A stretch of 64,000 nt of DNA from Noviherbaspirillum aerium (GTDB lineage Bacteria > Pseudomonadota > Gammaproteobacteria > Burkholderiales > Burkholderiaceae_D), in the NCBI RefSeq assembly GCF_008929045.1, contig NZ_VFAH01000001.1, positions 1 to 64,000 on the forward strand. The letters are read 5' to 3'. The notes below the pieces were generated by a model. That model saw only the letters and a program-made list of their open reading frames with translations, was not told the origin of the DNA and did not search any database. Below are positions 22,537 through 31,093 of this stretch, one piece after another. A program made the translations under genes and the position numbers. Position 1 is the first letter of the stretch; every line of letters begins with the position of its first letter.

Positions 22537-23125
22537 CGGTGACCCGGTGGGGTAGTCGCGTTGTGGATGCTTGCCGGGTCTGGCCCCGGCGGGCCACTTA
22601 CTTTTCTTGCCTCGCCAAGAAAAGTAAGCAAAAGAAGGCGACCCCGGTGCGCAGCCCCTGCGGGGTTCCCGAAGAAAGCGCACAAGGGGTGAAAAGCTTT
22701 TACCCCATCCCCACCCTAACCCTCCCCTTGAAGGGGAGGGAATCGTGGTCGTGAGTTATGCCTCTATCATTTGGACGGTAGGACAATCCCGAAGTTTGGA
22801 CCCATAGTCTTCGCCTGTTAAGCGCACTACCGTTCCCTCCCCTTCAAGGGGAGGGTTAGGGTGGGGATGGGTTGAGGTTTTCAACCCCTTGTGCGCAGCC
22901 GAAAAAGAAGCGGGTGGCGCGGAAAAGGAGCGAAGCTTGTCTGAGCCGCAGGCGAGTTTGCTTCGCTTCCCGCGCCACCCGTTTCTTTTTCGGGAACCCC
23001 GCAGGGGCTGCGTACCGGGGCCGCCTTTCTTTGCTTACTTTCTTTGGCGGAGCAAAGAAAGTAAGTGGCCCGCCGGGGCCAGTCCCGGCAAGCCTCAACG
23101 GAGAAGCCGCCGCACCGGGTCACCG
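22537..23125. repeat. Large nested inverted repeat between convergent gatB and pyrE
   Basis: The left arm (22537-22740) and right arm (22835-23125) are imperfect reverse complements. They share, from outside in, CGGTGACCCGGTG, CTTGCCGGG, GGCCCCGGCGGGCCACTTACTT, CAGCCCCTGCGGGGTTCCCG, GCGCACAAGGGGT and CATCCCCACCCTAACCCTCC. Each arm carries its own hairpins: a 13-bp stem (22597-22609/22616-22628; 23034-23046/23053-23065) and a 21-bp palindrome with core CTCCCC/GGGGAG (22720-22740; 22835-22855). The right arm has an extra palindromic insert of about 95 bp. No gene is supported here; short frames in it are artefacts of the repeat. Confidence 0.92.
22905..22998. repeat. Palindromic insert inside the right repeat arm
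   Basis: Relative to the left arm, the right arm is interrupted by a hairpin-forming segment: GAAAAAGAAGCGGGTGGCGC on one side is mirrored by GCGCCACCCGTTTCTTTTTC on the other, with further pairing of GAGCGAAGC to GCTTCGCTT around a 25-nt centre. Boundaries are approximate. Confidence 0.75.
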
Positions 23126-23155
23126 AAGAGAAAACAAAAAAGACAGCCCAAAAAA

Positions 23156-23821
23156 TCAGACAACCCCATACCGCTCACGATAAGCAGCAACCGCATCTTT
23201 GTACTTGGCCAGTTCCCCACCCTCGCCCGCAGCAGAAATATACTCCAGCAAGTCATTCAGATTCCCGATCGACACCACCGGCATCCCGTAAGCCTTCGTC
23301 ACCTCCTGCACAGCCGAATTCTCGGACAACGCCCCATCCTTGCCCGAGCGCTCCATCCGGTCCAGCGCAATCAGCACCGCGCAGGGCGTCGCACCGGCGG
23401 CGCGAATCATGTCCACCGATTCCCGCACCGAAGTGCCCGCCGAGATTACGTCATCGATGATCACAACCTTGCCCTGCAGCTTGGCGCCGACGATGGTGCC
23501 GCCCTCGCCATGGTCCTTGGCTTCCTTGCGGTTGTAGGCGAAAGGCACGTTGCGGCCCTTGTTCGCCAGCGCGACCGAGGTGGCCGCCGCCAGCGTGATG
23601 CCCTTGTAGGCAGGCCCGAACAGCATGTCGAATTCGACGCCGGAATCGATCAGCGTCTGCGCATAGAAATCGGCCAGCTTGCCTAGCGTCGCGCCTTCAT
23701 TGAACAATCCGGCATTGAAGAAGTAAGGCGAGTTGCGGCCGGCCTTGGTGACGAAATCACCGAAACGCAAAACGCCGGTCGAGACGGAAAAGGCAATGAA
23801 TTCCTGGCGCAGTGTGCTCAA
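23156..23821 (-). CDS. pyrE: Orotate phosphoribosyltransferase
   Basis: 221 aa. Forms OMP from orotate and PRPP in pyrimidine synthesis. The PRPP loop is KVVIIDDVISAGTSVRESV, with MLFGPAYKGITLAAATSVA and AYNRKEAKDHGEGG (catalytic loop) also visible. I place the start at TTG 23821 because GAGG lies seven bases upstream and the next residues (STLRQEFIAF) are the usual PyrE beginning; the ATG at 23869 adds 16 residues without support. Convergent with gatB across the inverted repeat, divergent from xthA. Confidence 0.93.
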   Translation of the reverse strand: MSTLRQEFIAFSVSTGVLRFGDFVTKAGRNSPYFFNAGLFNEGATLGKLADFYAQTLIDSGVEFDMLFGPAYKGITLAAATSVALANKGRNVPFAYNRKEAKDHGEGGTIVGAKLQGKVVIIDDVISAGTSVRESVDMIRAAGATPCAVLIALDRMERSGKDGALSENSAVQEVTKAYGMPVVSIGNLNDLLEYISAAGEGGELAKYKDAVAAYRERYGVV

Positions 23822-23966
23822 GATAAACCTCGAAAAATGAAAGAAATGACAAGCCCGGCGGCTACCCATACCAGGTTCGCGCGGCCGGAAAACCTGACAT
23901 TCTAAGGCCTTATCATTCCCCTTCCGGATAAGTTATTCTAGCGGCCTCATCGTCACGCAAAGAATC

Positions 23967-24764
23967 ATGCTCAAGATCATTTCCGCCAATCTCAACGGCA
24001 TCCGCTCCGCCAGCAAAAAGGGCTTCTTCGACTGGATGGACAGGCAGTCGGCCGACTTCGTCTGCGTCCAGGAACTGAAGGCGCAGGCCGCCGACATGAC
24101 GCCCGATTTCCTGCGCCCCCACAATTTCCACGGCCACTTCCATTATGCGGAGAAGAAAGGCTATTCCGGCGTCGGCGTGTATTCGCGCTATGAACCGGAT
24201 GCGGTGACCATCGGCTTCGGCTGCCATGAATTCGATGCCGAGGGCCGCTACGTGCAATGCGATTTCGGCAAGCTCAGCGTGATCTCGGTGTACTGCCCTT
24301 CGGGTTCATCGAGCGAAGAACGGCAGCTGGCCAAGTTCCGCTTCATGGAGGTGTTCCTGCCGCATCTGCAGAAGCTGCGCCAGTGCGGCCAGGAAGTGGT
24401 GATCTGCGGCGACTGGAATATCGCACACAAGGAAATCGATCTGAAGAACTGGAAATCCAACCAGAAGAACAGCGGCTTTTTGCCGGAAGAGCGCGCCTGG
24501 ATGAGTCGCGTGCTGGGCGAGACCGGCTGGGTTGACGTCTACCGCGCGCTGCATCCGGAAACCACCGGCGAAGCCTATACCTGGTGGAGCAACCGCGGAC
24601 AGGCCTGGGCCAACAATGTGGGTTGGCGCATCGACTACCATGTGTCGACCCCCGGCATCGCCGCCAAGGCCAGCGCGGCCAGCATCTACAAGGACGAGCG
24701 CTTTTCCGACCATGCGCCGCTGACCGTCGCGTACAACGGCGCCTCCGCGTTCCTGACTGCCTGA
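23967..24764 (+). CDS. xthA: Exodeoxyribonuclease III (AP endonuclease XthA)
   Basis: 265 aa endonuclease/exonuclease/phosphatase fold. Motifs: MLKIISANLNGIRSA, the metal-binding Glu in VCVQELKAQ, GYSGVGVYSRYEP, VICGDWNIAHKEIDLKN, and the terminal catalytic SDHAPLTV. It incises abasic sites and removes 3' blocks in base-excision repair. Single gene divergent from pyrE. Confidence 0.96.
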   Translation: MLKIISANLNGIRSASKKGFFDWMDRQSADFVCVQELKAQAADMTPDFLRPHNFHGHFHYAEKKGYSGVGVYSRYEPDAVTIGFGCHEFDAEGRYVQCDFGKLSVISVYCPSGSSSEERQLAKFRFMEVFLPHLQKLRQCGQEVVICGDWNIAHKEIDLKNWKSNQKNSGFLPEERAWMSRVLGETGWVDVYRALHPETTGEAYTWWSNRGQAWANNVGWRIDYHVSTPGIAAKASAASIYKDERFSDHAPLTVAYNGASAFLTA

Positions 24765-24801
24765 GCCCGGCCGGCATGCGGCCGGCCCGTGCAGCGCCGG
24801 T

Positions 24802-25698
24802 TCAGCGGATCGGCGCGATGCCTTTCACATTCGTCTCGTACGGCGGCAGCGATGTCGGCTGCACACCCTTGGCCTTGGCATACAGCGGCATGACCGACGG
24901 CAGGTGCCGCTCCATTTCGGCGATGCGGCTCTTGCCCGCCGGGTGGGTGGAAAACCATTGCGGCGTATTGCTCTGGCTGACCATGCCCATCTTGCGCCAC
25001 AGCGCGACGCCGGCGCGCGGATCGTAGCCGGCGCGGGCAACGATATCGAGACCGACCAGATCGGCTTCGGTTTCATCATCGCGGGAAAACTTCAGCATCG
25101 TCAGATTGGCAAGGCCGCCGGTGGCGGCGCCGGCCAGATTGGGATCGATGCCGAGGAAGGCCGACAGGCCGAGACCGGCGATCTTCGCGCCGGCGCTCGC
25201 CAGGCCCGACTTGGCGGCCCGCTCGCGCCCGTGCTCGCGCAGGGCATGCGCGATTTCATGGCCCATCACGATGGCCGCTTCGTCATCGGTGAGCTTGAGG
25301 TTGGTGATGATGCCGTGGAAAAAAGCAATCTTCCCGCCGGGCATGCAGAAGGCATTGATTTCCTTCGAGCCGATCAGGTTGACTTCCCATTTCCACTTGG
25401 CGGCGCGTTCATTCCAGCGGACCGCATGCGGAATCAGGTCCTTGGCGATCTTGCGCAGCCGCTGCAGCTCGGGGTGATCATCCGGCGCCAGCGCGCGCTG
25501 CTGGCTGGCCTGCTGCTTGATGCCGTTGTACTGCTGCACCGCTGCCGCTTCCAGCTCTTCCTCCGAGACAAGATTGCGCAGGGACGACATCTTGTCGACC
25601 TTCACGCCGTCCGGACTGACTTCATCCTTGGCGAAGACCGGCGGCGCAAAGGAAATCAGGGCCGCAAGAGCGAAACTCAGGGGTGCAGACAGGTTCAT
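24802..25698 (-). CDS. M48-family metalloprotease (periplasmic, LoiP/BepA-like)
   Basis: 298 aa. A signal peptide (residues 1-23, ending PPVFA) is followed by the zinc-protease domain: His147 and His151 in GHEIAH, and the third ligand Glu in the ETEAD segment of RDDETEADLVGLDI. INAFCMPGGKIAFFHGI is typical of soluble M48 proteases that survey the outer membrane. The true start is the ATG at 25698, with GGAG upstream. It overlaps the ampG stop (ATGA), making it the last gene of the metX-metW-ampG-M48 chain. Confidence 0.92.
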   Translation of the reverse strand: MNLSAPLSFALAALISFAPPVFAKDEVSPDGVKVDKMSSLRNLVSEEELEAAAVQQYNGIKQQASQQRALAPDDHPELQRLRKIAKDLIPHAVRWNERAAKWKWEVNLIGSKEINAFCMPGGKIAFFHGIITNLKLTDDEAAIVMGHEIAHALREHGRERAAKSGLASAGAKIAGLGLSAFLGIDPNLAGAATGGLANLTMLKFSRDDETEADLVGLDIVARAGYDPRAGVALWRKMGMVSQSNTPQWFSTHPAGKSRIAEMERHLPSVMPLYAKAKGVQPTSLPPYETNVKGIAPIR

Positions 25699-27209
25699 GG
25701 CGGAGACTCCTCGGAAGACTTCAGCACTGACTTGATCCATGGCAGCAGGGCATAGGCCGGGAAGGCGAGCACGAAGGTCAGCGCGAAGTAGGCAGCGTAT
25801 CCCATTTCCTGCGCACCGATGCCGCCAGCCCATCCTGCGATGGAACGGGAAAAGGCAAAGATGGAAGATAGGATCGCATATTCCGTCGTTGCGCGGGATT
25901 TGTCGACGATCGCCATCAGGAAGGCAAGGAATGCCGCGGTGCCGAGGCCGCCGGTAAACGACTCGATCGCGCTGGCGCTGTACATCAGCACCTGGTGCGC
26001 GGTCGCGATGTCGGCGCCCTGGGCAGCGCGCGGGATGAAGTAGGCGGCGGCGACATAGCCGATATTGGACAGGGCCTGCCACAGGCCGAGCACCCACAGC
26101 GCCTTGAAGATGCCGGCGCGGTCGGTGTACCAGCCGCCGATGATGCCGCCGGCGATCGACAGGCCGAGGCCGAGGTTGACCGAGACCAGGCCGATCTGCG
26201 TGTTGGTGAAGCCGCTGTCGACCCAGAACGGCTTGATCATGAAGCCGATCGAGGAGTCCGCCAGCTTGAAGATCAAGATGAAACCGATCAGCAGCAGCGC
26301 ATGCGGCTTGTTGAGCAGGGAGACGATCGCGCCGAACATCGGCCCTTTGGCCGAGGCCGCCGACAGCTGCTCCGACTGGCCGCGAATGCCCTTGGTAAAC
26401 AGGATGCCCGACAACAGGATCAGGCCGACCGGCGCGCCGCCCTTGAACCACCATGCGCTCTTGTAGGGCTTGAGCCATTCGGCATCCAGCACGCCCAGCA
26501 CCGGCCACAGGAGGCCGCCGATGAACAGCAGCAGCGCAACGATCAGCATCGGCTGCTGTGCCAGCGCCGACATCTCGCTGCTCAGGCTGGCGGGCGCGTC
26601 GCGCGCCGGGCGCGGCGGCTCCTTCGGCGCGAACAGGCTGAACGCGGCGATGATGAAGAACAGCACCGACGCCAGGCCGTAGGTTGAAGTCCAGCCGGCC
26701 ACATCGGAGAACCACAGCAGGATGCCGGCGGCCAGCATGCCGACCCGGTAGAAACCGATACGGAAGCCGTTGGCCAGACCGAGCTCGCGCTTGTCGAGCT
26801 GTTCGATGGTGTAGCCGTCGATGGCGATGTCATTGGTGGCCGACAGCGCGGTGAAGGCGCCGATGGCGAACCAGACCCAGGGGCCGAATCCCGCTTCCCT
26901 GGCGCAGATGATCATCACGATCCCCATGCCGACATCGGCGGCCGCCATCCAGTAGCGGTGGCGTCGGGTGAAGTCGATCAGCGGCGCCCACAGGAACTTG
27001 AGCGTCCATGACAGGCCGAGCAGGCTGAGCAGTCCGATTTTCGAGAGCTCGATCCCCTGTTGCCGGAAATACACCGGGAATAGATCGAAGAACAAGCCGA
27101 GCGGGAAGCCTTCTGAAAAATACATCAGGCTGATCCAGAACAGCTTGGAACGAAGAAGCTTGGGAGGTGCGGCTGCGGGGGCGGCAGCCTGGCTTGCGGG
27201 AACGCTCAT
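25695..27209 (-). CDS. ampG: AmpG-family muropeptide permease (MFS)
   Basis: 504 aa, twelve or more membrane helices. AmpG imports GlcNAc-anhydroMurNAc peptides for wall recycling. Family marks are LYFSEGFPLGL-like (SLMYFSEGFPLGLFFDLFPV), LKFLWAPLIDFTRRHRYW, SATNDIAIDGYTIEQL and IIGGWYTDRAG. The ATG overlaps the metW stop (27206-27209) and its own stop overlaps the M48 start, so it is embedded in the methionine operon. Confidence 0.92.
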   Translation of the reverse strand: MSVPASQAAAPAAAPPKLLRSKLFWISLMYFSEGFPLGLFFDLFPVYFRQQGIELSKIGLLSLLGLSWTLKFLWAPLIDFTRRHRYWMAAADVGMGIVMIICAREAGFGPWVWFAIGAFTALSATNDIAIDGYTIEQLDKRELGLANGFRIGFYRVGMLAAGILLWFSDVAGWTSTYGLASVLFFIIAAFSLFAPKEPPRPARDAPASLSSEMSALAQQPMLIVALLLFIGGLLWPVLGVLDAEWLKPYKSAWWFKGGAPVGLILLSGILFTKGIRGQSEQLSAASAKGPMFGAIVSLLNKPHALLLIGFILIFKLADSSIGFMIKPFWVDSGFTNTQIGLVSVNLGLGLSIAGGIIGGWYTDRAGIFKALWVLGLWQALSNIGYVAAAYFIPRAAQGADIATAHQVLMYSASAIESFTGGLGTAAFLAFLMAIVDKSRATTEYAILSSIFAFSRSIAGWAGGIGAQEMGYAAYFALTFVLAFPAYALLPWIKSVLKSSEESPP

Positions 27210-27817
27210 GCGGGAGATTTCTTACGTAAACGGAACACGGCAAGGCTACCACGCCAGTTCGGAAGAAACGTCACGGGCTTGCCGTCGTGCAACGCTATGC
27301 ACTCGAGCACTTCGAGCCCCACTTGGTTGGCAAGTTCCTGAAAATCGTAAATAGTTGCGCAGCGGACATTCGGCGTGTCATACCATTCATACGGCAGCGA
27401 TTTCGACACCGGCATCCGGCCGCCGACCAGCGCCATCCGGTGTGGCCAATATGCAAAGTTGGGAAATGACACGATGGCTTCCCGTCCCACCCGGGCAATG
27501 TCGCGCAGCACGCCTTCCACGTTCTTCATCATCTGCAGCGCCGACAGGCATAGCACCGTGTCGAAGGCATTATCGGCAAACATGGCCAGGCCGCTTTCCA
27601 GGTCCTGCTGGATGACGGCCACGCCGCGCTCGATGCACAGCGGTATCTTGGCATCGTCGATCTCGACGCCGTAGCCGATGCAGTGCTTGTCGGTCTGCAG
27701 GTACTGCAGCATCACGCCGTCGCCGCAACCCAGGTCCAGCACGTGCGAAGCCGGATTGACCCAGTGTGCGATAAAGGCAAGGTCCGCGCGCAGCACGCTC
27801 AGTTCATGGAAATTCAT
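27206..27817 (-). CDS. metW: MetW methyltransferase-like protein
   Basis: 203 aa. Class I methyltransferase fold with SAM-binding [16 protein letters not shown] (motif I) and [19 protein letters not shown]. MetW always accompanies MetX in proteobacteria with this pathway and is needed for full homoserine acyltransferase activity. The ATG at 27817 overlaps the metX stop by four bases. Confidence 0.96.
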   Translation of the reverse strand: MNFHELSVLRADLAFIAHWVNPASHVLDLGCGDGVMLQYLQTDKHCIGYGVEIDDAKIPLCIERGVAVIQQDLESGLAMFADNAFDTVLCLSALQMMKNVEGVLRDIARVGREAIVSFPNFAYWPHRMALVGGRMPVSKSLPYEWYDTPNVRCATIYDFQELANQVGLEVLECIALHDGKPVTFLPNWRGSLAVFRLRKKSPA

Positions 27818-28959
27818 GCCGGCCTCCCTTCGATGTCCTGCCATACCCTGTCGTAATAGGCACGTACGGTATTCATGTAGCGCCCGTCCTCCAGCAGGAA
27901 GGCGTCGTGGCCGTGCGGCGCGGCGATTTCCGCATAGGAGACCTTGCGCTTGTTCTTGACCAGCGCCTGCACGATCTCCCGGCTGCGCTCCGGCGAGAAG
28001 CGCCAGTCGGTGGTGAAGGACACCACCAGGAATTGCGCCTGCGTCGGCTCCAGCGCCTTGGCGAGATCGTCGCCGCAATCCCTGGCCGGGTCGAAGTAAT
28101 CGAGCGCCTTGGTGATCAGCAGATAGGTGTTGGCATCGAAATATTCGGAAAACTTGTCGCCCTGGTAGCGCAGGTAGGATTCGATCTCGAAATCGATGCC
28201 GAAACCGAACTGGTAGCCGCCGTTGCGCAGGTCGCGGCCGAATTTCTGGGCCATGCTGTCGTCGGACAGGTAGGTAATGTGGCCGACCATGCGCGCCACC
28301 CGCAGGCCGCGCTTGGGCACCACGCCGTGCGCATAGAAGTCGCCGCCGTGGAAATCGGGATCGGTCAGGATGGCCTGGCGGGCGACGTCGTTGAAGGCGA
28401 TGTTCTGCGCCGACAGCTTCGGCGTGGAGGCGATCACGATGCAGTGGCGCAGCCGCTCCGGAAAGATCATGCTCCAGGAAAAGGCCTGCATGCCGCCGAG
28501 CGAGCCGCCCATCACCGCGGCGAACTGGCGGATGCCGAGCGCATCGGCAAGCCGCGCCTGGGCTCGCACCCAATCCTCGACGGTCACTACCGGGAAGTCG
28601 GCGCCGTAGGGCTTGCCGGTGGCCGGATTAGTGTGCATCGGGCCGGTCGAGCCGAAACAGGAGCCGAGGTTGTTGACGCCGATGACGAAGAAGCGGTCGG
28701 TGTCGAGCGGCTTGCCGGGACCGACCATGTTGTCCCACCAGCCGACGCTCTTGCTGCCGTCCGCGTTTTCATAGATGCCGGCGACATGATGCGAGGCATT
28801 GAGCGCATGACAGACCAGCACCGCGTTCGAGCGGTCGGCATTGAGCTTGCCGTAGGTCTCGTAGACCAGCGTGTAGCCGGACAGCGAGGCGCCGCCGGAC
28901 AGCGGCAGCGGCTCGGCGAAATGCATCGATTGCGGCGTAACGATTCCAACAGATGACAT
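27814..28959 (-). CDS. metX: Homoserine O-acyltransferase MetX (probably succinyltransferase)
   Basis: 381 aa alpha/beta hydrolase that activates homoserine for methionine synthesis. Nucleophile Ser153 lies in MGGSLGGMQ; the acid and base are in FTTDWRFSP and [26 protein letters not shown] is the acyl-donor region. Betaproteobacterial MetX proteins with MetW are known often to use succinyl-CoA despite the acetyltransferase-like fold; I cannot decide the donor here. First gene of a four-gene ATGA-linked operon, preceded by a SAM-II riboswitch. Confidence 0.96.
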   Translation of the reverse strand: MSSVGIVTPQSMHFAEPLPLSGGASLSGYTLVYETYGKLNADRSNAVLVCHALNASHHVAGIYENADGSKSVGWWDNMVGPGKPLDTDRFFVIGVNNLGSCFGSTGPMHTNPATGKPYGADFPVVTVEDWVRAQARLADALGIRQFAAVMGGSLGGMQAFSWSMIFPERLRHCIVIASTPKLSAQNIAFNDVARQAILTDPDFHGGDFYAHGVVPKRGLRVARMVGHITYLSDDSMAQKFGRDLRNGGYQFGFGIDFEIESYLRYQGDKFSEYFDANTYLLITKALDYFDPARDCGDDLAKALEPTQAQFLVVSFTTDWRFSPERSREIVQALVKNKRKVSYAEIAAPHGHDAFLLEDGRYMNTVRAYYDRVWQDIEGRPA

Positions 28960-28975
28960 AGGGTTCCAGAAGAAA

Positions 28976-28997
28976 GCCGCGGGACTCCGCCCGCGGC
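28976..28997 (-). other. GC-rich leader hairpin just before metX
   Basis: Perfect 8-bp stem GCCGCGGG/CCCGCGGC with a 6-nt loop, 17-38 nt upstream of the metX ATG and followed on the minus strand by TTTCTTCT. It could be a second regulatory element behind the riboswitch terminator or a translational block. Confidence 0.55.
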
Positions 28998-29030
28998 AAG
29001 TGAATTCCTGTGCCTCACCATCCTGCGCAC

Positions 29031-29068
29031 CAAAACAAAAAGCCCGAGAAGCGGACAGCTTTCGGGCT
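29031..29068 (-). terminator. Intrinsic terminator in the metX leader (riboswitch expression platform)
   Basis: Minus-strand stem AGCCCGA-AAGC / GCTT-C-TCGGGCT (11 bp, one bulge, 5-nt loop) followed by TTTTTGTTTT. No gene lies upstream on this strand, so it cannot simply end a coding transcript; it lies between the SAM-II aptamer and metX. Its 5' arm (29067-29058) can instead pair with the aptamer strand at 29122-29113. Confidence 0.88.
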
Positions 29069-29090
29069 ATTGGGGCGCATAGTGGGGCAC

Positions 29091-29140
29091 GCTTTAGCCG
29101 TATTTATTACGCGCCCGCAAGCTGATTATCAAATCGGCGC
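29091..29140 (-). ncRNA. SAM-II riboswitch aptamer upstream of metX
   Basis: On the minus strand the 50-nt segment aligns position by position with the SAM-II (metA) aptamer consensus: stem P1 GCGCC/GGCGC (29140-29136 with 29115-29111), the invariant GAUUUG loop, GCUUGC before the P1 3' strand, an AAUAAA stretch and the terminal GCUAAAG. SAM-II pseudoknots are known upstream of met genes in alpha- and some betaproteobacteria and bind S-adenosylmethionine. Assignment is from motif memory; a covariance-model scan would settle it. Confidence 0.88.
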
Positions 29141-29148
29141 CTTGCATA

Positions 29149-29177
29149 AGAATAACTAAGTCGGCCAAGCCCGTCAA
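29149..29177 (-). promoter_or_regulatory. Sigma-70 promoter of the metX operon
   Basis: Minus strand: -35 TTGACG (29177-29172), 17-bp spacer, -10 TATTCT (29154-29149). Transcription would begin near 29141, exactly at the 5' end of the SAM-II aptamer. Confidence 0.8.
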
Positions 29178-29381
29178 ACCGTTATCGGCAAGGCTGGCGC
29201 CGCGCCGGGCGGTTTTGGCCGGACGCGGCGGCAAACCGTGGATTGTTCGGGATATAAGCAGAAAACCGGGAATCGAAAGCTAACTGCAAGCCAAGGTCGT
29301 TTAAAGTAGAAAAAGGTGCACAAACCCGGGCACTTGGCCATCTAACCACCGGGGTTACCAATCCGAACAAGGAGATCAAAC

Positions 29382-30359
29382 ATGAAAGCAGGAAAGCATT
29401 CCCTCAGCCGCTGGCTGCTCACTTCCGTGACCGCGCTCGGCTTCATCGCCAGCGCCCCGGCCCTGGCAATCGATACCGTCAAGGTGCTGGTGCCGGCCAA
29501 TCCGGGCGGCGGCTGGGATCAGACCGGCCGTGCCTTGCAGGCGGCGATCCAGCAGGCTGGTGACGTCAAGAAAGTCCAGGTGGACAACAAGGGCGGCGCC
29601 GCCGGCACCATCGGCCTGGCGCAGTTCGTCAATTCGGCCAAGGGCGACGGCGGCGCGCTGCTGATCGGCGGCAGCGTGATGGTGGGCGGCATCGCCCTCA
29701 ACAAGTCGCCGGTCAACCTGTCGCAGGTAACACCCATCGCGCGCCTGACAGGCGAGTATGACGTGCTGGTGGTTCCCGCCAGCTCGCCCATCAAGTCGGT
29801 CAAGGATCTGGTCGCGCAGTTCAAGGCCAACCCGGGCAGCGTTTCCTGGGGCGGCGGCTCCGCCGGCGGCACCGACCACATCATCGTGGCGATGATCGCG
29901 CAGGCAACCGGCGTCGACGTCAGCAAGATCAACTACATTCCGTTCGCCGGCGGCGGCGAGGCGCAGGCAGCCATCATGGGCGGCCACGTGACTGTCGGCC
30001 TGTCCGGCTACAACGAGTTCGCCGGCCAGATCGAGGCCAAGAAGCTGCGCCCGATCGCCGTGACTTCCGGCAAGCGCCTGCCCGGCATCGAAGTGCCGAC
30101 CCTCAAGGAGGAAGGCGTCGATGTCGAGCTGTCGAACTGGCGCGCGGTATTCGCGGCTCCCGGCATCAACGACCAGCAGAAGAAAGAGCTGATGGCGGTC
30201 GTCGACAAGGCCGTGCGCAGCAAGAGCTGGCAGGATGCGCTGGCCAAGAACGGCTGGAGCGATGCCTACCTGCCCGGCGATGCGTTCAAGACTTATCTCG
30301 ACAGCGAGATTACCAAGACCGAAAAAATCATCAGCAACCTCGGCCTGGCGAAGAAGTAA
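29382..30359 (+). CDS. tctC: Tripartite tricarboxylate transporter substrate-binding protein (TctC/Bug family)
   Basis: 325 aa with a signal peptide (ends APALAIDTV). The mature protein starts KVLVPANPGGGWDQTGRALQ, the typical Bug/TctC N-terminus, and continues with DNKGGAAGTIGLAQFV. It binds a carboxylate in the periplasm for the TctAB carrier; citrate or another tricarboxylate is likely but the ligand cannot be read. Start supported by AAGGAG. First of tctC-tctB-tctA; no tctDE regulator is nearby. Confidence 0.93.
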   Translation: MKAGKHSLSRWLLTSVTALGFIASAPALAIDTVKVLVPANPGGGWDQTGRALQAAIQQAGDVKKVQVDNKGGAAGTIGLAQFVNSAKGDGGALLIGGSVMVGGIALNKSPVNLSQVTPIARLTGEYDVLVVPASSPIKSVKDLVAQFKANPGSVSWGGGSAGGTDHIIVAMIAQATGVDVSKINYIPFAGGGEAQAAIMGGHVTVGLSGYNEFAGQIEAKKLRPIAVTSGKRLPGIEVPTLKEEGVDVELSNWRAVFAAPGINDQQKKELMAVVDKAVRSKSWQDALAKNGWSDAYLPGDAFKTYLDSEITKTEKIISNLGLAKK

Positions 30360-30367
30360 GCCGTTGA

Positions 30368-30397
30368 GGACCGGTGCCCCGCAGGGGCTGCCGGTCC
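30368..30397. other. Intercistronic hairpin between tctC and tctB
   Basis: GGACCGG/CCGGTCC outer stem enclosing GCCCC/GGGGC, starting 8 bp after the tctC stop and lacking a T-run. It lies at the start of a 240-bp gap. Such structures often protect the mRNA of an abundant binding protein relative to its membrane partners; that role is inferred. Confidence 0.6.
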
Positions 30398-30599
30398 GCT
30401 AGTGTGCCGGCTACTGACCACAGTCGCCACCATCGTCCATCCCATCCTTCGATAACCCGCTCTCCCTTCCCGGGAGGGCGGGCAATCGCATGCGCGACGA
30501 TATTCCCGACGCCGTCAGATCAGACCGCATGCCGATAACGCTTGCCGTTGCGGCGACCTTGGGCTAAACCAAAGATATCCTTCACTTCTAGGTGACAAC

Positions 30600-31091
30600 A
30601 TGACATCTCGTTCTCCTATCGTTTTCGGAGAGCTGCTGGTCTCGCTCGGCCTGATCGGCCTGGGGATCTTCACGCTGGTCGGAACGCAAGACATTTCCGG
30701 CGGCGGCGGCTATTCCCAGATCGGGCCGCGCGCCTTTCCCAACATGATCGGCGCCGGGCTGCTGATTCTCGGCGGCATCCTGATCTGGCAGGCGGTTTCC
30801 GGCGGCTGGCGCAACGTGCCGGAGGACGAAGCGCATCACACCCCCGACTGGCTGGCGTTCGGCATCCTGTCGGCGGCGGTGCTGCTGCACATGGCCGCCA
30901 TTGCCTGGGCCGGCTTCATCCTGGCCTCGACCTTCCTGTTCATCCTGATCGCGCGCGGCTTCGGCAGCCGCAAGCTGGTGCGCGACATCGTGGTCGGCCT
31001 GATCCTGTCGACCGGCGCCTATTTCATCTTCACCCGCGGCCTCGGCCTCAATCTGCCGGCCGGTCTCCTCGGCTTCCTGGGAGGCGCATAA
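30600..31091 (+). CDS. tctB: Tripartite tricarboxylate transporter small membrane protein TctB
   Basis: 163 aa with four predicted membrane helices and the TctB signature around [20 protein letters not shown]. Inner-membrane partner of TctA. Only 2 bp separate its stop from the tctA start. Confidence 0.92.
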   Translation: MTSRSPIVFGELLVSLGLIGLGIFTLVGTQDISGGGGYSQIGPRAFPNMIGAGLLILGGILIWQAVSGGWRNVPEDEAHHTPDWLAFGILSAAVLLHMAAIAWAGFILASTFLFILIARGFGSRKLVRDIVVGLILSTGAYFIFTRGLGLNLPAGLLGFLGGA

Positions 31092-31093
31092 GC

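Noticed and set aside
22597-23065. Possible CRISPR-like array because of repeated short hairpins
   Set aside because: Repeats are inverted rather than direct, spacing is irregular, and no cas gene is present.
22508-23155. Several 70-100-codon frames with an FFxxxKKVSKxR-like pattern
   Set aside because: These are translations of the inverted-repeat modules and recur on both strands because of the symmetry; not genes.
25699-26715. N-terminal extension of the M48 protease frame
   Set aside because: The frame runs backwards through ampG; the protease begins with a signal peptide at 25698 and a good ribosome site.
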